Assembly: GCF_039543245.1 (NCBI RefSeq)
Contig: NZ_BAABJJ010000010.1
Location: forward strand, 87,648 to 151,647
Reading direction: 5' to 3'
Length of the DNA: 64,000 nt
Source: Algibacter_G agarivorans
Lineage (GTDB): Bacteria > Bacteroidota > Bacteroidia > Flavobacteriales > Flavobacteriaceae
Both the position numbers and the translations under genes were made by a program. Shown here piece after piece: positions 27,023 through 36,787 of this stretch; the stretch's first letter is position 1; each line of letters opens with the position of its first letter. The notes under the pieces are model-generated. The model worked only from the letters and a program-made list of their open reading frames with translations, was not told where the DNA came from and made no database searches.

Positions 27023-28006
27023 ATGCTAAAAAATCTACAAAATAAGACTGTACTAGTTACTGGTGGAGCTGGCTTTATAGGCTCTAACCTATGCGAAACG
27101 CTTCTTTCAAATAATATTAAAACAGTTTGCTTAGATAACTTCTCTACTGGTAAACGCGAAAATATTGAACCTTTTTTAAGTAATAAAAATTTTAAGCTCA
27201 TTGAAGGCGATATAAGAAACCTTGAAGACTGTCACAAGGCCTGTGAAGAGGTTGGTTATATATTACATGAAGCCGCTTTAGGCTCTGTACCAAGATCTAT
27301 AAACGACCCTATTACAACTAATGCTGTTAATGTGTCTGGCTTTTTAAATATGCTTGTCGCAGCTCGTGATGCTAGAGTAACACGTTTTATTTATGCTGCT
27401 AGTTCATCAACTTATGGGGATCATGAAGCTCTACCTAAAGTTGAAGATGTTATAGGCAAACCTTTATCCCCTTACGCCATTACAAAATACGTAAATGAGC
27501 TTTATGCAGATATTTTTCAAAAGGCATATGGATTAGATACTATTGGACTTCGCTATTTTAATGTTTTTGGACGACGGCAAGACCCAGATGGTGCTTACGC
27601 TGCTGTAATTCCACTTTTTGTAAAGCAATTTATTAATCATGAATCCCCTATGATCAATGGAGATGGAAGTTATTCTAGAGATTTTACATATATAGATAAT
27701 GTGGTTCAAATGAATCTACTTGCCATAACAACAGATAATAAAGCTGCTTTAAACACCGTTTATAATGTGGCTTATGGAGACAGAACGACGTTATTAGAGC
27801 TGACAACATTATTAAAAGAGCATCTTTCTCAATTTGATGATGCTATTAAAAACATCGAAATAAAACATCGCGAAAACAGGGTTGGTGATATCCCTCATTC
27901 ACTGGCTTCTGTGGACAAAGCAAAAAAATTATTAAACTATAATCCTAAATACAATATTAATGACGGCATAAAAGAAGCTGTTAATTGGTATTGGAAACAT
28001 TTATAA
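27023..28006 (+). CDS. WbpP/TviC-like UDP-N-acetylhexosamine(uronate) 4-epimerase
   Basis: This 327-residue protein starts from the ATG at 27,023. An in-frame TTG at 27,002 would add seven residues but lies too close to the putative promoter. The NAD motif is VTGGAGFIGSNLCE. Other marks are LDNFSTGKREN, HEAALGSVPRSINDP, catalytic SSSTYG and YAITK, and FNVFGRRQDPDGAYAAVIP. This pattern is that of WbpP and TviC, which epimerise UDP-GlcNAc or UDP-GlcNAcA at C4. With the dehydrogenase at 29,402 it would give UDP-GalNAcA, as in Vi antigen synthesis. It precedes the two dehydrogenases with gaps of 9 and 6 nt, a tight operon. Confidence 0.92.
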   Translation: MLKNLQNKTVLVTGGAGFIGSNLCETLLSNNIKTVCLDNFSTGKRENIEPFLSNKNFKLIEGDIRNLEDCHKACEEVGYILHEAALGSVPRSINDPITTNAVNVSGFLNMLVAARDARVTRFIYAASSSTYGDHEALPKVEDVIGKPLSPYAITKYVNELYADIFQKAYGLDTIGLRYFNVFGRRQDPDGAYAAVIPLFVKQFINHESPMINGDGSYSRDFTYIDNVVQMNLLAITTDNKAALNTVYNVAYGDRTTLLELTTLLKEHLSQFDDAIKNIEIKHRENRVGDIPHSLASVDKAKKLLNYNPKYNINDGIKEAVNWYWKHL

Positions 28007-28015
28007 TCAAGAAAA

Positions 28016-29395
28016 ATGAAAGTAACAAAAATTTGTTGTATAGGAGCCGGTTACGTTGGTGGTCCAACCATGGCAGTTATCGCAAAGAAAAACCCAAATA
28101 TTAAAGTCACTATTGTGGATATAAATCAAGCTAGAATTGATGCTTGGAATGATTCAGATGTATCTAAATTGCCTATTTATGAGCCAGGTTTAGCAGATAT
28201 AGTAGAAGAAACTAGAGGTAAAAACTTGTTTTTTTCTACTGAAATTGACAAAGCTATTGATGAATCTGAAATGATTTTCATATCTGTTAACACCCCTACC
28301 AAAACTTATGGTAAAGGGAAAGGTATGGCTGCAGATTTAAAATATGTTGAGCTTTGTGCTAGAAATATAGCAGAAGTAGCCAAGACAGACAAAATTGTGG
28401 TTGAAAAATCAACGTTGCCAGTAAGAACAGCTCAAGCCATTAAAAGCATTTTAGACAATACTGGAAGTGATGTGAATTTTGAAATTTTATCAAACCCTGA
28501 ATTTTTAGCTGAAGGCACCGCTATTCAAGATTTATTAAATCCTGATCGCGTTTTAATTGGTGGAGAATCAGAAGACGCTATTGAAAGTTTAGCTAGTATA
28601 TATGGAAGTTGGGTGTCTCAAGCACAAATTTTAAGAACTAATGTTTGGTCTTCAGAATTATCTAAACTAACCGCTAATGCATTTTTAGCGCAACGTATCT
28701 CTTCAATAAATGCTATTTCAGAGTTATGCGAAAAAACAGAAGCTAACGTTAACGAAGTTGCAAAAGCCATTGGTATGGATTCGAGAATTGGTTCTAAATT
28801 CCTTAAATCATCAGTCGGTTTTGGCGGGTCATGCTTTCAAAAAGACATATTGAATCTGGTTTATATAGCTAGAAGCTATAATTTACAGGCCGTTGCTGAT
28901 TATTGGGAACAAGTTATCATATTAAATGATCATCAAAAAAGGCGTTTTGCAGATAACTTAATAAGTACACTTTATAATACAGTTTCAGGAAAAAAAATAG
29001 GTTTCTTAGGTTGGGCGTTCAAAAAAGACACCAATGATACTAGAGAATCCGCAGCTATATATGTTGCCGATCATTTATTAAACGAACAAGCTAACATTGC
29101 TGTTTACGACCCTAAAGTTTCTAATGAAAAAATGCAATCAGATTTAAACTATTTAAACACTAGGGCTGAAGATGAAAACAGTAAGCTAATGCACGCTACT
29201 GAATCACCTTATGACGCTTTAAAAGATGCCCATGCGGTAGCTATTATGACAGAATGGGATGAATTTAAAACGTATGATTGGAAAAGGATATATACCGAAA
29301 TGAAAAAACCTGCATTTATATTTGATGGTAGAAACATACTTAATAAATCTGAAATGGAAAAAATAGGCTTCGAATATTCTTCAATTGGTCAATAA
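28016..29395 (+). CDS. ugd: UDP-glucose 6-dehydrogenase
   Basis: This 459-residue member of the eukaryote-like UGDH branch oxidises UDP-glucose to UDP-glucuronate with two NAD. The Rossmann start reads CCIGAGYVGGPTMAVI. Other segments are VNTPTKTYGKGKGMAAD, VEKSTLPVRTA and LSNPEFLAEGTAI, with the catalytic cysteine in GFGGSCFQKDILNL and C-terminal GWAFKKDTNDTRES. The product feeds the 4-epimerase at 25,840. It lies between the WbpP-like epimerase and the second dehydrogenase with very short gaps. Confidence 0.95.
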   Translation: MKVTKICCIGAGYVGGPTMAVIAKKNPNIKVTIVDINQARIDAWNDSDVSKLPIYEPGLADIVEETRGKNLFFSTEIDKAIDESEMIFISVNTPTKTYGKGKGMAADLKYVELCARNIAEVAKTDKIVVEKSTLPVRTAQAIKSILDNTGSDVNFEILSNPEFLAEGTAIQDLLNPDRVLIGGESEDAIESLASIYGSWVSQAQILRTNVWSSELSKLTANAFLAQRISSINAISELCEKTEANVNEVAKAIGMDSRIGSKFLKSSVGFGGSCFQKDILNLVYIARSYNLQAVADYWEQVIILNDHQKRRFADNLISTLYNTVSGKKIGFLGWAFKKDTNDTRESAAIYVADHLLNEQANIAVYDPKVSNEKMQSDLNYLNTRAEDENSKLMHATESPYDALKDAHAVAIMTEWDEFKTYDWKRIYTEMKKPAFIFDGRNILNKSEMEKIGFEYSSIGQ

Positions 29396-29401
29396 CATAT
29401 T

Positions 29402-30682
29402 ATGAAAAAAGAAAAAATAGCTATAATAGGATTGGGGTATGTGGGTTTGCCCCTAGCCCGCTTATTCGCTACAAAATATTCAGTGGTTGGCTTTGATATT
29501 AATGAAAAGCGAATCTCTGAATTACAACAAGGAAAAGATGTTACTTTAGAAATTGAAAATGACGTTTTAAAAGCAGTACTTAAAGATAGTGCTGATTCTA
29601 GTAATGGTTTATTTTGTTCCTCTAATAGTGATGATATCAAAGATTGCAACTATTATGTAGTGACGGTTCCTACACCTATCGACAAAAATAATAGACCAGA
29701 TTTAACACCTTTATATAAATCTAGTGAAACTGTTGGAAAAGTCCTTAAGAAAGGAGATATCGTCATTTATGAATCAACGGTATATCCTGGTGCAACTGAA
29801 GATGAGTGTGTCCCTATTTTAGAAAAAATAAGTGGACTTACATTTAATGAAGACTTTTTTGCTGGATATTCACCAGAACGTATTAATCCCGGTGATAAAG
29901 AACATACTGTTGATAAAATTTTAAAAGTAACAGCGGGTTCTACACCAGAGATTGGATTAAAAGTAAACGATTTATATGCTAGCGTTATTACTGCCGGCAC
30001 GCACCTTGCACCTACAATTAAAGTAGCAGAAGCGGCTAAAGTTATTGAGAACTCACAAAGAGACATCAATATTGCGTTTGTTAATGAATTGGCAAAAATA
30101 TTCAATTTAATGGATATTGACACACATGCTGTATTAGAAGCCGCTGGCACGAAATGGAACTTTTTACCATTTAAACCAGGATTAGTTGGCGGGCACTGTA
30201 TTGGAGTGGACCCCTATTATTTAGCTCAAAAAGCCCAAGAAGTGGGCTACCATCCTGAAATTATACTGGCTGGTAGACGTGTTAATGATAGCATGGGACA
30301 GTATGTAGCCAGTGAAGTGGTTAAAATGATGCTAAAAAATGATATTAAAGTTAATGGGGCAAAAATCTTAATGCTTGGTATTACTTTTAAAGAAAACTGT
30401 CCGGATATAAGAAATACTAAAATAGTTGATGTTATACAACATTTAAAAGCATACGGACTTGATATCACTATTTATGATCCATGGGTGAATTCAGAAGAGG
30501 TTAAATATGAATATAATTTAGAAGCTACAAATCTTATACCTAAAGATACTTTTGACACTATAATTCTTGGAGTAGCTCATAAAGAATTTCTTGATATGAA
30601 CTTTAATGATTTACTTGCCGACAATGGTTTATTATACGATGTTAAGGGGATTATTAAAGAAAATGTTTCTGGTAGATTGTAA
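29402..30682 (+). CDS. UDP-N-acetylhexosamine 6-dehydrogenase (TviB/WbpO-like)
   Basis: This 426-residue nucleotide-sugar dehydrogenase has the Rossmann start IGLGYVGLPLARLF, VPTPIDKNNRPDLTPL, YESTVYPGATEDECVP, and AGYSPERINPGDKEH. The catalytic cysteine is in GGHCIGVDPYYLA, with GITFKENCPDIRNTK in the C-terminal domain. These marks match TviB/WbpA/WbpO, which convert UDP-GlcNAc or UDP-GalNAc to the uronate. Combined with the WbpP-like epimerase it predicts UDP-GalNAcA or UDP-GlcNAcA. It is the last intact gene of the nucleotide-sugar operon and is followed by a truncated MBOAT gene. Confidence 0.93.
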   Translation: MKKEKIAIIGLGYVGLPLARLFATKYSVVGFDINEKRISELQQGKDVTLEIENDVLKAVLKDSADSSNGLFCSSNSDDIKDCNYYVVTVPTPIDKNNRPDLTPLYKSSETVGKVLKKGDIVIYESTVYPGATEDECVPILEKISGLTFNEDFFAGYSPERINPGDKEHTVDKILKVTAGSTPEIGLKVNDLYASVITAGTHLAPTIKVAEAAKVIENSQRDINIAFVNELAKIFNLMDIDTHAVLEAAGTKWNFLPFKPGLVGGHCIGVDPYYLAQKAQEVGYHPEIILAGRRVNDSMGQYVASEVVKMMLKNDIKVNGAKILMLGITFKENCPDIRNTKIVDVIQHLKAYGLDITIYDPWVNSEEVKYEYNLEATNLIPKDTFDTIILGVAHKEFLDMNFNDLLADNGLLYDVKGIIKENVSGRL

Positions 30683-30711
30683 GATAATCATTTATATAAG
30701 AAAAATAAAGT

Positions 30712-30894
30712 ATGCTTTTCAATTCATTTGAGTTTCTAATATTCTTCACTATTATTTATTATAAATCTTATGATAGTTTAAAATTTCAAAACATACTCTT
30801 ATTAATTTCTAGTTATGTGTTTTATGGATGCTGGGATTGGAGGTTTCTTTCTTTAATTTTCATTAGTTCAATAAGCGACTGTCTTACAGTCTGA
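30712..30894 (+). pseudogene. 5' fragment of an MBOAT O-acyltransferase gene
   Basis: About 55 residues match the start of the intact MBOAT at 33,937-32,495. Both begin MLFNS, then share the FxLQN/FQNxLL segment and the SSYVFYGCWDWRFLSLI versus ASYLFYGWWDYRFLSLI stretch. The similarity stops near 30,880, after which stop codons and a decayed IS982-like element follow. It is probably the remains of the last gene of the nucleotide-sugar operon, broken by insertion and deletion. Confidence 0.8.
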
Positions 30895-30957
30895 GTTTGA
30901 CTTAAGAAAAGAGGCTTTTCAGCATAAAAAAAGCAGAATGTTTAGTATGTTAAAGTA

Positions 30958-31453
30958 TTGAAATTTAATATTAAAAACATTCTGCTGATGATTTCTAAAG
31001 ATAAAATTAAACAAATATTTTGTTCTTTTGATGATTTTTGTCCTGTTTTTGAACCTGAATTAGTAAAACGAAAACTCTCTACATTAAAAAAGACAAGAAA
31101 CCGTAAATTCAAGATGTCCTATAGTGAAATAGTGACCACTACTGTTTTATTCCATCTAAGTGGCATAAGAACCTTTAAATATTTCTATATTCATTATGTC
31201 CAAGGCCAACTCAAACAAGAGTTTCTAAATACAGTTTCATACAATCGTTTTGTTTAATTAATACAGTCTAATTTACTGCCATTAACTATATATATGAAGA
31301 CCTGTTGTTTAGGGTTATGTACTATCATATCTTTTATAGATTCAACACCAATACATGGGTGCAACAAAAAAATGAAAAAAGCAAAACAAAGTGTTTAAGG
31401 ATATTGCTGCTATTGGTAAATCTACTATAGGTTGGTTCTATAAGATTAAATAA
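30958..31453 (+). mobile_element. Decayed IS982-family transposase
   Basis: The first 99 codons (30,958-31,257) read like an IS982 transposase N-terminus: IDDFC-like FDDFCPVFEPEL, the MSYSEIVTTTVLFHLSG block, and NTVSYNRFV. A TAA then replaces the next sense codon. In the same frame the family text continues (LLPLTIYMKTCCLG, FIDSTPIHGC) up to a second stop near 31,396. A frameshifted remnant (VFKDIAAIGKSTIGWF) follows to about 31,453, where similarity ends. The element has a nonsense codon, a frameshift and a 3' truncation, so it is inactive. Terminal inverted repeats were not identified. Confidence 0.82.
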
Positions 31454-31595
31454 AAACTTGTCAGAGTTCATGACTTTTCTTTCTTCAATTAGTTACTGTA
31501 TATATTGAAAGAGAACCTCACTACTAGTGTGATAGGTCTGTCAAAGTGAGCAGTGTAAATGAAGTACTAAAATTTGGTTCATTTATGGGTTGAAT

Positions 31596-32480
31596 TTAAT
31601 GGTTTTTCTTAATTTCTTTCATTAAATGAGTAGTGAATAATTTGGCTCCAATAGTATTTAAATGATCTAAGTCTTGAAAATAATCATCTGCTAAATCAAA
31701 CTCAGAATAATCAAAAAAATTAAATTGTGATAAGTTTGAACTATAGAAGTTATTTAATAATTGAATTTCTTTTTCCTTACTTTTTTTATATTCAGGGTGT
31801 ATTGGGGTACTAATAAAAATAAGCTCAATATTGTTTTTAATTGAAAAATCAATTATTTTAAATAAATAGTTAATCTCAATTAGCGAATATTCAAGAGCCC
31901 TAATCTTCTTGTTTTTTTTACGTTGTTCAAGGTCTTTTTTTAAACTATTCCTTTCGGAAGGTTGAAAACTCCCTAAATCCCGTTCCGTCAATGATCCTTT
32001 GATGAGTAGTTTTATTGAATATTTTGGGGATTCGATAATGCCTTGAATAACAGCTGATGGGTTTGCTTTTAATAAAAATAGAAAATCTGAAAAATTCATC
32101 AAATCGGCATAAACCCTTAACTTACTTTTAATATTACTTGTGTTAAAAAGCCATTTATCTTCATATTCAATTAACAAATTATGATTAGATAATGCCAAAA
32201 GCAACGTGTCAATTTGTGGGTTTTCTTTTTTTAACTTTCTAATTTTCAAGTAAGAATAAAAATAAGAATCGGCACTATGTGATAAATTTATACTATTATT
32301 ATAAATATTGTCATCAATCGCATATTCAGTATGTGAATCTCCAAGTATTAAAACGTTTTTATCTTTTACTATTTTATATCCATAATAGTTAATCAATATA
32401 GAATTAAAAAGAAGAGAACCCAGACATATTAAGAAAAATATCCCTAAATACTTAAAACAATTACTAATGAAAATTCTCAT
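31596..32480 (-). CDS. SGNH-like partner protein of the MBOAT acyltransferase
   Basis: Starting at the ATG at 32,480 gives about 294 residues and a 14-nt gap to the MBOAT stop. A longer frame reaching into the MBOAT gene is less likely. One N-terminal membrane segment (about 11-30) is followed by a block-I-like GDSH motif (G47-D48-S49-H50 in LILGDSHTEY) and a C-terminal DLDHLN that could supply the DxxH of an SGNH fold. MBOAT proteins often pair with such partners (AlgX/AlgJ, PatB, DltD) to pass acyl groups to extracytoplasmic polysaccharide. The call is inferred from motifs and context. Confidence 0.72.
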   Translation of the reverse strand: MRIFISNCFKYLGIFFLICLGSLLFNSILINYYGYKIVKDKNVLILGDSHTEYAIDDNIYNNSINLSHSADSYFYSYLKIRKLKKENPQIDTLLLALSNHNLLIEYEDKWLFNTSNIKSKLRVYADLMNFSDFLFLLKANPSAVIQGIIESPKYSIKLLIKGSLTERDLGSFQPSERNSLKKDLEQRKKNKKIRALEYSLIEINYLFKIIDFSIKNNIELIFISTPIHPEYKKSKEKEIQLLNNFYSSNLSQFNFFDYSEFDLADDYFQDLDHLNTIGAKLFTTHLMKEIKKNH

Positions 32481-32494
32481 GACATTTATAAATA

Positions 32495-33937
32495 TTAGAA
32501 TTGGAAATAAATAAAATCCTGTTGTGAACCTCCATACCAAAATATGGTAAAAAATATAAGGATATAAAAGCTCCAACGAAGGGGGCTTGAAATCTTAATA
32601 TCGTGTAATTCTAGGGCATGTTCTTTACCTCTTTGCAACCACTCAACAAAAACCAATGTAAAAATAAATGCTAATGTTATAAGCCAATTAATTAAATTAT
32701 CGGGAACAGTTAAAATTGACTTACTGAAAAGCCCCTTTAAATAAAGTAAAGCGTCAGTAACGGTTGGAGCTCTAAAAAAGACCCAAGCTACCATCGTAAG
32801 CAAAAATGTAAAAATGATTTGTCTAAACTCAACAAAAGTTGGAAATAAACGTCCTTCTGCTACATCATTAGTATTTACCCTGTTTTTTTTCATTAACATT
32901 ATAGGAATAAAGTATAATGCATTTAAAAAGCCCCAAACAATAAAAGTCCAATTTGCACCATGCCAAAACCCGCTAACAAGAAATATTACAAATACGTTTC
33001 TAATCTTTTTCACCAATCCGCCTTTGCTTCCACCAAGAGGTATATATAGATAATCTCTAAACCAAGTAGATAATGATATATGCCAACGTCTCCAAAATTC
33101 AGCTATATCTCTAGAAAAATAGGGAAAAGCAAAATTTCTCATCAAATTAAACCCAAACAATCGAGACGTACCAATAGCAATATCAGAATAACCAGAAAAA
33201 TCACCATAAATTTGAAAAGTAAAAAACAAAACTCCAAATACTAAAGTACTAGCAGAATGTTCAGAATAATTATCAAATATTTGATTTGCAAAAGTTGCAC
33301 AGTTATCTGCTACCACTACTTTTTTAAATAGGCCCCAAAGAATTTGTCGCATGCCATCTACAGCATTAGAATAAACAAATCTTCTTTTTTTATAAAATTG
33401 TGGAAGTAAATTTGAAGCTCTCTCAATTGGACCAGCTACAAGCTGAGGAAAGAAACTAACAAAAGCGAGAAACGATAAAATATCTTCTGTTGGTTTCAAC
33501 TTTTCCCTATAAACATCAATAGTATAACTAAGTGTTTGAAAAGTATAAAAACTAATTCCTACAGGTAAAATTATATTAAGCCCTTGAATACTTATATTAC
33601 TACCAAACAAACTAAATGCATCAATGAAATTATCAAGGAAAAAATTATAATATTTAAAAAAACCTAAAAAACCTAGATTAACAAACAGACTTAAAAGCAA
33701 TAAAACTTTACGCTTTGTTTTGTCTTCATATTTACTCAACCCCAAGCCTATGGAATAATCTAGTAAGCTACTAAATACAATTAGAGACAAAAATCTATAA
33801 TCCCACCAGCCATAAAATAAATAGCTAGCTACAATTATTAAAAGGTTTTGTAATTTTAAATTCTTTTGTACTACAAACCAATAAAGGGTAAAAACTATAG
33901 GTAAAAAAATCGCAAAATCAATTGAATTAAACAGCAT
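32495..33937 (-). CDS. MBOAT-family O-acyltransferase (AlgI-like)
   Basis: This 480-residue polytopic inner-membrane protein has roughly ten or more hydrophobic segments. Family marks are PVGISFYTFQTLSYTIDVYR, FPQLVAGPI, the EFWRRWHISLSTWFRDYLY block and the conserved histidine region SGFWHGANWTFIVWG. Members such as AlgI import an acetyl group for O-acetylation of exported polysaccharides. The partner gene at 31,596 follows directly. The pair faces the opposite way from the rest of the biosynthetic locus. A truncated paralogue lies at 30,712. Confidence 0.93.
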   Translation of the reverse strand: MLFNSIDFAIFLPIVFTLYWFVVQKNLKLQNLLIIVASYLFYGWWDYRFLSLIVFSSLLDYSIGLGLSKYEDKTKRKVLLLLSLFVNLGFLGFFKYYNFFLDNFIDAFSLFGSNISIQGLNIILPVGISFYTFQTLSYTIDVYREKLKPTEDILSFLAFVSFFPQLVAGPIERASNLLPQFYKKRRFVYSNAVDGMRQILWGLFKKVVVADNCATFANQIFDNYSEHSASTLVFGVLFFTFQIYGDFSGYSDIAIGTSRLFGFNLMRNFAFPYFSRDIAEFWRRWHISLSTWFRDYLYIPLGGSKGGLVKKIRNVFVIFLVSGFWHGANWTFIVWGFLNALYFIPIMLMKKNRVNTNDVAEGRLFPTFVEFRQIIFTFLLTMVAWVFFRAPTVTDALLYLKGLFSKSILTVPDNLINWLITLAFIFTLVFVEWLQRGKEHALELHDIKISSPLRWSFYILIFFTIFWYGGSQQDFIYFQF

Positions 33938-34333
33938 ATGAACTGAGAATTTTTAGATTTAATTAATAACTAATAAAACCGATTATATTTGGCTTACAGG
34001 CCGCAATATATAAAAATATCCTTTTTAAACCTTGTTATTATTTTAGTATAATAGAGGCATCTGTACAACATAAGTAACATATTTGATAAAATAAGAAATA
34101 GGAGTTTTATAACTTTAATTATATTGTGATTCTATCTTTACTTTATATATTGAAATTACAAGTCTTTAAACCGAATATATTTATAGGTTAACGAAAAAAT
34201 AAGAGTATCCCTGGCACTTTTTACATCTTTACAAAAGATTATTGAATTTAGAATTCTTTATAAGAAAATATAGTCATAGTTTTACCATTTAATCCAAGGT
34301 GATTTCATAAAAAGAATACTACCAAATATAATT
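33938..34333. other. Divergent intergenic region before the glycosyltransferase operon
   Basis: This 396-nt AT-rich region separates the minus-strand MBOAT gene from the plus-strand glycosyltransferase run. No frame looks coding and no hairpin terminator or convincing -33/-7 pair was seen. Confidence 0.45.
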
Positions 34334-35428
34334 ATGAATAAAAAGAAAATTTCTTTTGTTATAGGGGCTTTAACTGCAGGAGGAGCTGAACGTGTTGTAA
34401 CTACACTTTCTAATCAACTTATAGAAAAATATGAAGTTCACATTATAATTTTAACAAAATGCGAACCCTTCTACAAGCTTAACAGTAGCATTAGGTTGTT
34501 TTATTGTAGAGAAAAATTCTTGCCAAGTAACAACATATTTCAAGCATTAAAAACCAATTATTCATTTTACAAAGCAATATCTAGTTACTTAAAAAACAAT
34601 AAAATAGATTTAGTTATTGGTTTTATCACTAGTGTTAACATTTTAGCCATTTTGGCTTCTCGTAAAATTAATATTCCTTGTATAATTAGTGAACGCATCT
34701 TTCCTGAAAAGTCAGACATTCAGATTCAATGGGAAATATTGAGGAAATTGTTATACAGAAAAGCAAACTTTCTGGTAGTACAAACTAGCGAAATTAGAGA
34801 GCAATTTAAATCAATCATTAATTATGATAAAATAATCATATTAAAAAACCCTATCGCACCTGAACTATCTGAAGCCCGAGACATCCAATTTAAAAAAGAT
34901 AATATCATTTTAAACATAGGTCGTTTAACGAACCAGAAAGCTCAAGATATCTTAATAAAGGCTTTTGCGAACATAGATAATGATAATTGGAAATTAATAA
35001 TAATTGGGCAAGGAGAAAAACAAAAAGAATATGAAGAACTAATAAAATCATTAAAATTAAATGATAAAGTAAATTTATTGGATCAAACAAAAGACATTGC
35101 TCATTTTTATAATAAATCAAAAATTTTTGCATTCACATCTATTTTTGAAGGCTCTCCAAATGCATTAATAGAAGCTATGCATTTTGGGCTTCCATGTATT
35201 TCTACCGATTGTCCTACTGGTCCTTCGGAATTAATAACAGACGGTCATAGTGGATATTTAATCCCTATTAATGATCAAAAACAACTAGAAATGCGTTTGT
35301 CAAAACTAATAAATGATGAAAAGTTAAGAGAAAAATTTAGTGATAACGCGATTTTAAGTGTTAAACCATTAGAAGCAGAACCTACAACTTTAGAGTGGAT
35401 TCATTTATTTGAAAAATTATTAAATTGA
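34334..35428 (+). CDS. GT4-family glycosyltransferase, 1
   Basis: This 364-residue GT-B fold enzyme has an N-terminal glycine-rich motif ALTAGGAERVVTTL, a C-terminal nucleotide domain starting ILNIGRLTNQKAQDI, and the EX7E motif in EGSPNALIEAMHFG. It is probably a retaining transferase adding one sugar to the undecaprenyl-linked repeat unit at the inner membrane. Donor and linkage cannot be read from sequence. It is the first gene of the plus-strand assembly run (GT, flippase, polymerase, GT, ATP-grasp, amidotransferases). Confidence 0.9.
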   Translation: MNKKKISFVIGALTAGGAERVVTTLSNQLIEKYEVHIIILTKCEPFYKLNSSIRLFYCREKFLPSNNIFQALKTNYSFYKAISSYLKNNKIDLVIGFITSVNILAILASRKINIPCIISERIFPEKSDIQIQWEILRKLLYRKANFLVVQTSEIREQFKSIINYDKIIILKNPIAPELSEARDIQFKKDNIILNIGRLTNQKAQDILIKAFANIDNDNWKLIIIGQGEKQKEYEELIKSLKLNDKVNLLDQTKDIAHFYNKSKIFAFTSIFEGSPNALIEAMHFGLPCISTDCPTGPSELITDGHSGYLIPINDQKQLEMRLSKLINDEKLREKFSDNAILSVKPLEAEPTTLEWIHLFEKLLN

Positions 35429-35446
35429 GAAAAATAAGCCCCAAAA

Positions 35447-36787
35447 ATGAAATTTTTTGATTTAAAAAAACTTGTACTAACCTATTCAAAAAGTACTGTA
35501 CTAAGAAACATTCTTTTAGTTGGAACTTTAACTGTACTGGTTAAGATAATAGCTTTCTATAAAGAAACTGTTGTTGCCTCAGCATTTGGTTTATCTGAAT
35601 TACTGGACACCTTTTTCATTGCTATGCTTATACCTGGTTTTATAAGCAATGTTTTTATAGGTGCTTTTGGAAGTGTTTTTATCCCAAATTATGTTAAAGC
35701 ATCAAAATCAGATAACAATTTAAGAGCATTTCAAACAACAGGATTTTTAATTACTATAGTGATTTCAATCCTTTTCACTATAGTAGCCATATTATTTACT
35801 GATACTTTTATTGAAACATTTTTTAGTGGTCATTCAAAAATATACTATAGCTTAATAAGAATACAATTCTATTATATTGTTCCTTGTATATTTATTTGGG
35901 GGTTAAATTCATTATTATCAGGGCTCTTGCATATTAGTGGCGAATTTAAAACCCCAACATTCGTAGGAATAGTTACTCCAATAAGTTTTTTAGTTTGTAT
36001 TATTTTTTTTAAAGAACAATTGGGGCAAAAAATTCTAGCTGTTAGTTTATTAGTAGGCACTCTAATAGAGTTTCTTCTTATACTAATAATTTCTTATAAT
36101 AAGAAAATTATTAAATTATCAAAACCTAATTTTAAAAGTCCAGACATAAAAATAATGCTGAAGCAAATCCCTGCCAAAGTTTCATCTGGATTTTTAACGG
36201 GGCTTATACCAGTTACCGATCAATATTTTGCTGCAAAACTAGCTATTGGTTCAATTGCCTCATTAAATTACGGATTAAAAATACCTGCTTTTTTAACTTC
36301 TATATTAATAATTTCTATGGGTAAAGTTTTACTTCCTCATTTTTCAAAATTAGTTATAGAGGATAAAAAAATGGCATTTGAAAAACTAATTTTTTCTTTA
36401 AAGCGTTTATTTATAGTTACTTCTTTAGCTGCAATATGTGTCATTTTAATATCACCATGGTTGATAGAATTTTTATTTGAACGAGGAGAATTCACTAATA
36501 AAAACACTGAGATTGTTTCTCTGATACAAATTATTTTTTTAGTTTATGCACCATTTACTGTATGTGGTATGGTTATAGTTAATTTTTTAACTAGTATAAA
36601 CGAAAATAATTTCATGGCAAAAGTATCATTAATTGCAGTTGTTTTAAATTTAGTGTTAGATATTATTTTTATGAAATACTATGGTGTTTTTGGTATTGCT
36701 CTTTGTACTACTACTGTATTTATTGTTAGAGCCATCATATTATATAGATATACTTTAAAACTTAAAAAGCAAAATCAATTAATTTGA
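35447..36787 (+). CDS. MurJ/MviN-like lipid-linked oligosaccharide flippase (Wzx role)
   Basis: This 446-residue MOP-superfamily protein has about 12-14 membrane segments, the N-terminal KETVVASAFGLSELLDTFFIA block typical of MurJ-like proteins, and GLIPVTDQYFAAKL mid-protein. It is shorter than cellular MurJ (about 510 residues), and its place between glycosyltransferase and polymerase genes argues that it flips the capsule repeat unit rather than lipid II. Its stop overlaps the TTG start of the polymerase gene by 4 nt, so the two are coupled. Confidence 0.88.
   Translation: MKFFDLKKLVLTYSKSTVLRNILLVGTLTVLVKIIAFYKETVVASAFGLSELLDTFFIAMLIPGFISNVFIGAFGSVFIPNYVKASKSDNNLRAFQTTGFLITIVISILFTIVAILFTDTFIETFFSGHSKIYYSLIRIQFYYIVPCIFIWGLNSLLSGLLHISGEFKTPTFVGIVTPISFLVCIIFFKEQLGQKILAVSLLVGTLIEFLLILIISYNKKIIKLSKPNFKSPDIKIMLKQIPAKVSSGFLTGLIPVTDQYFAAKLAIGSIASLNYGLKIPAFLTSILIISMGKVLLPHFSKLVIEDKKMAFEKLIFSLKRLFIVTSLAAICVILISPWLIEFLFERGEFTNKNTEIVSLIQIIFLVYAPFTVCGMVIVNFLTSINENNFMAKVSLIAVVLNLVLDIIFMKYYGVFGIALCTTTVFIVRAIILYRYTLKLKKQNQLI

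Noticed and set aside
29767..30150. 127-codon minus-strand frame opposite the TviB-like gene
   Set aside because: Antisense shadow; the plus-strand gene has all catalytic motifs.
31596..32576. Longer start for the SGNH-like protein overlapping the MBOAT gene
   Set aside because: The first 32 residues would be translated from the MBOAT coding end in another frame; the ATG at 32,480 gives a normal membrane anchor and a 14-nt gap.
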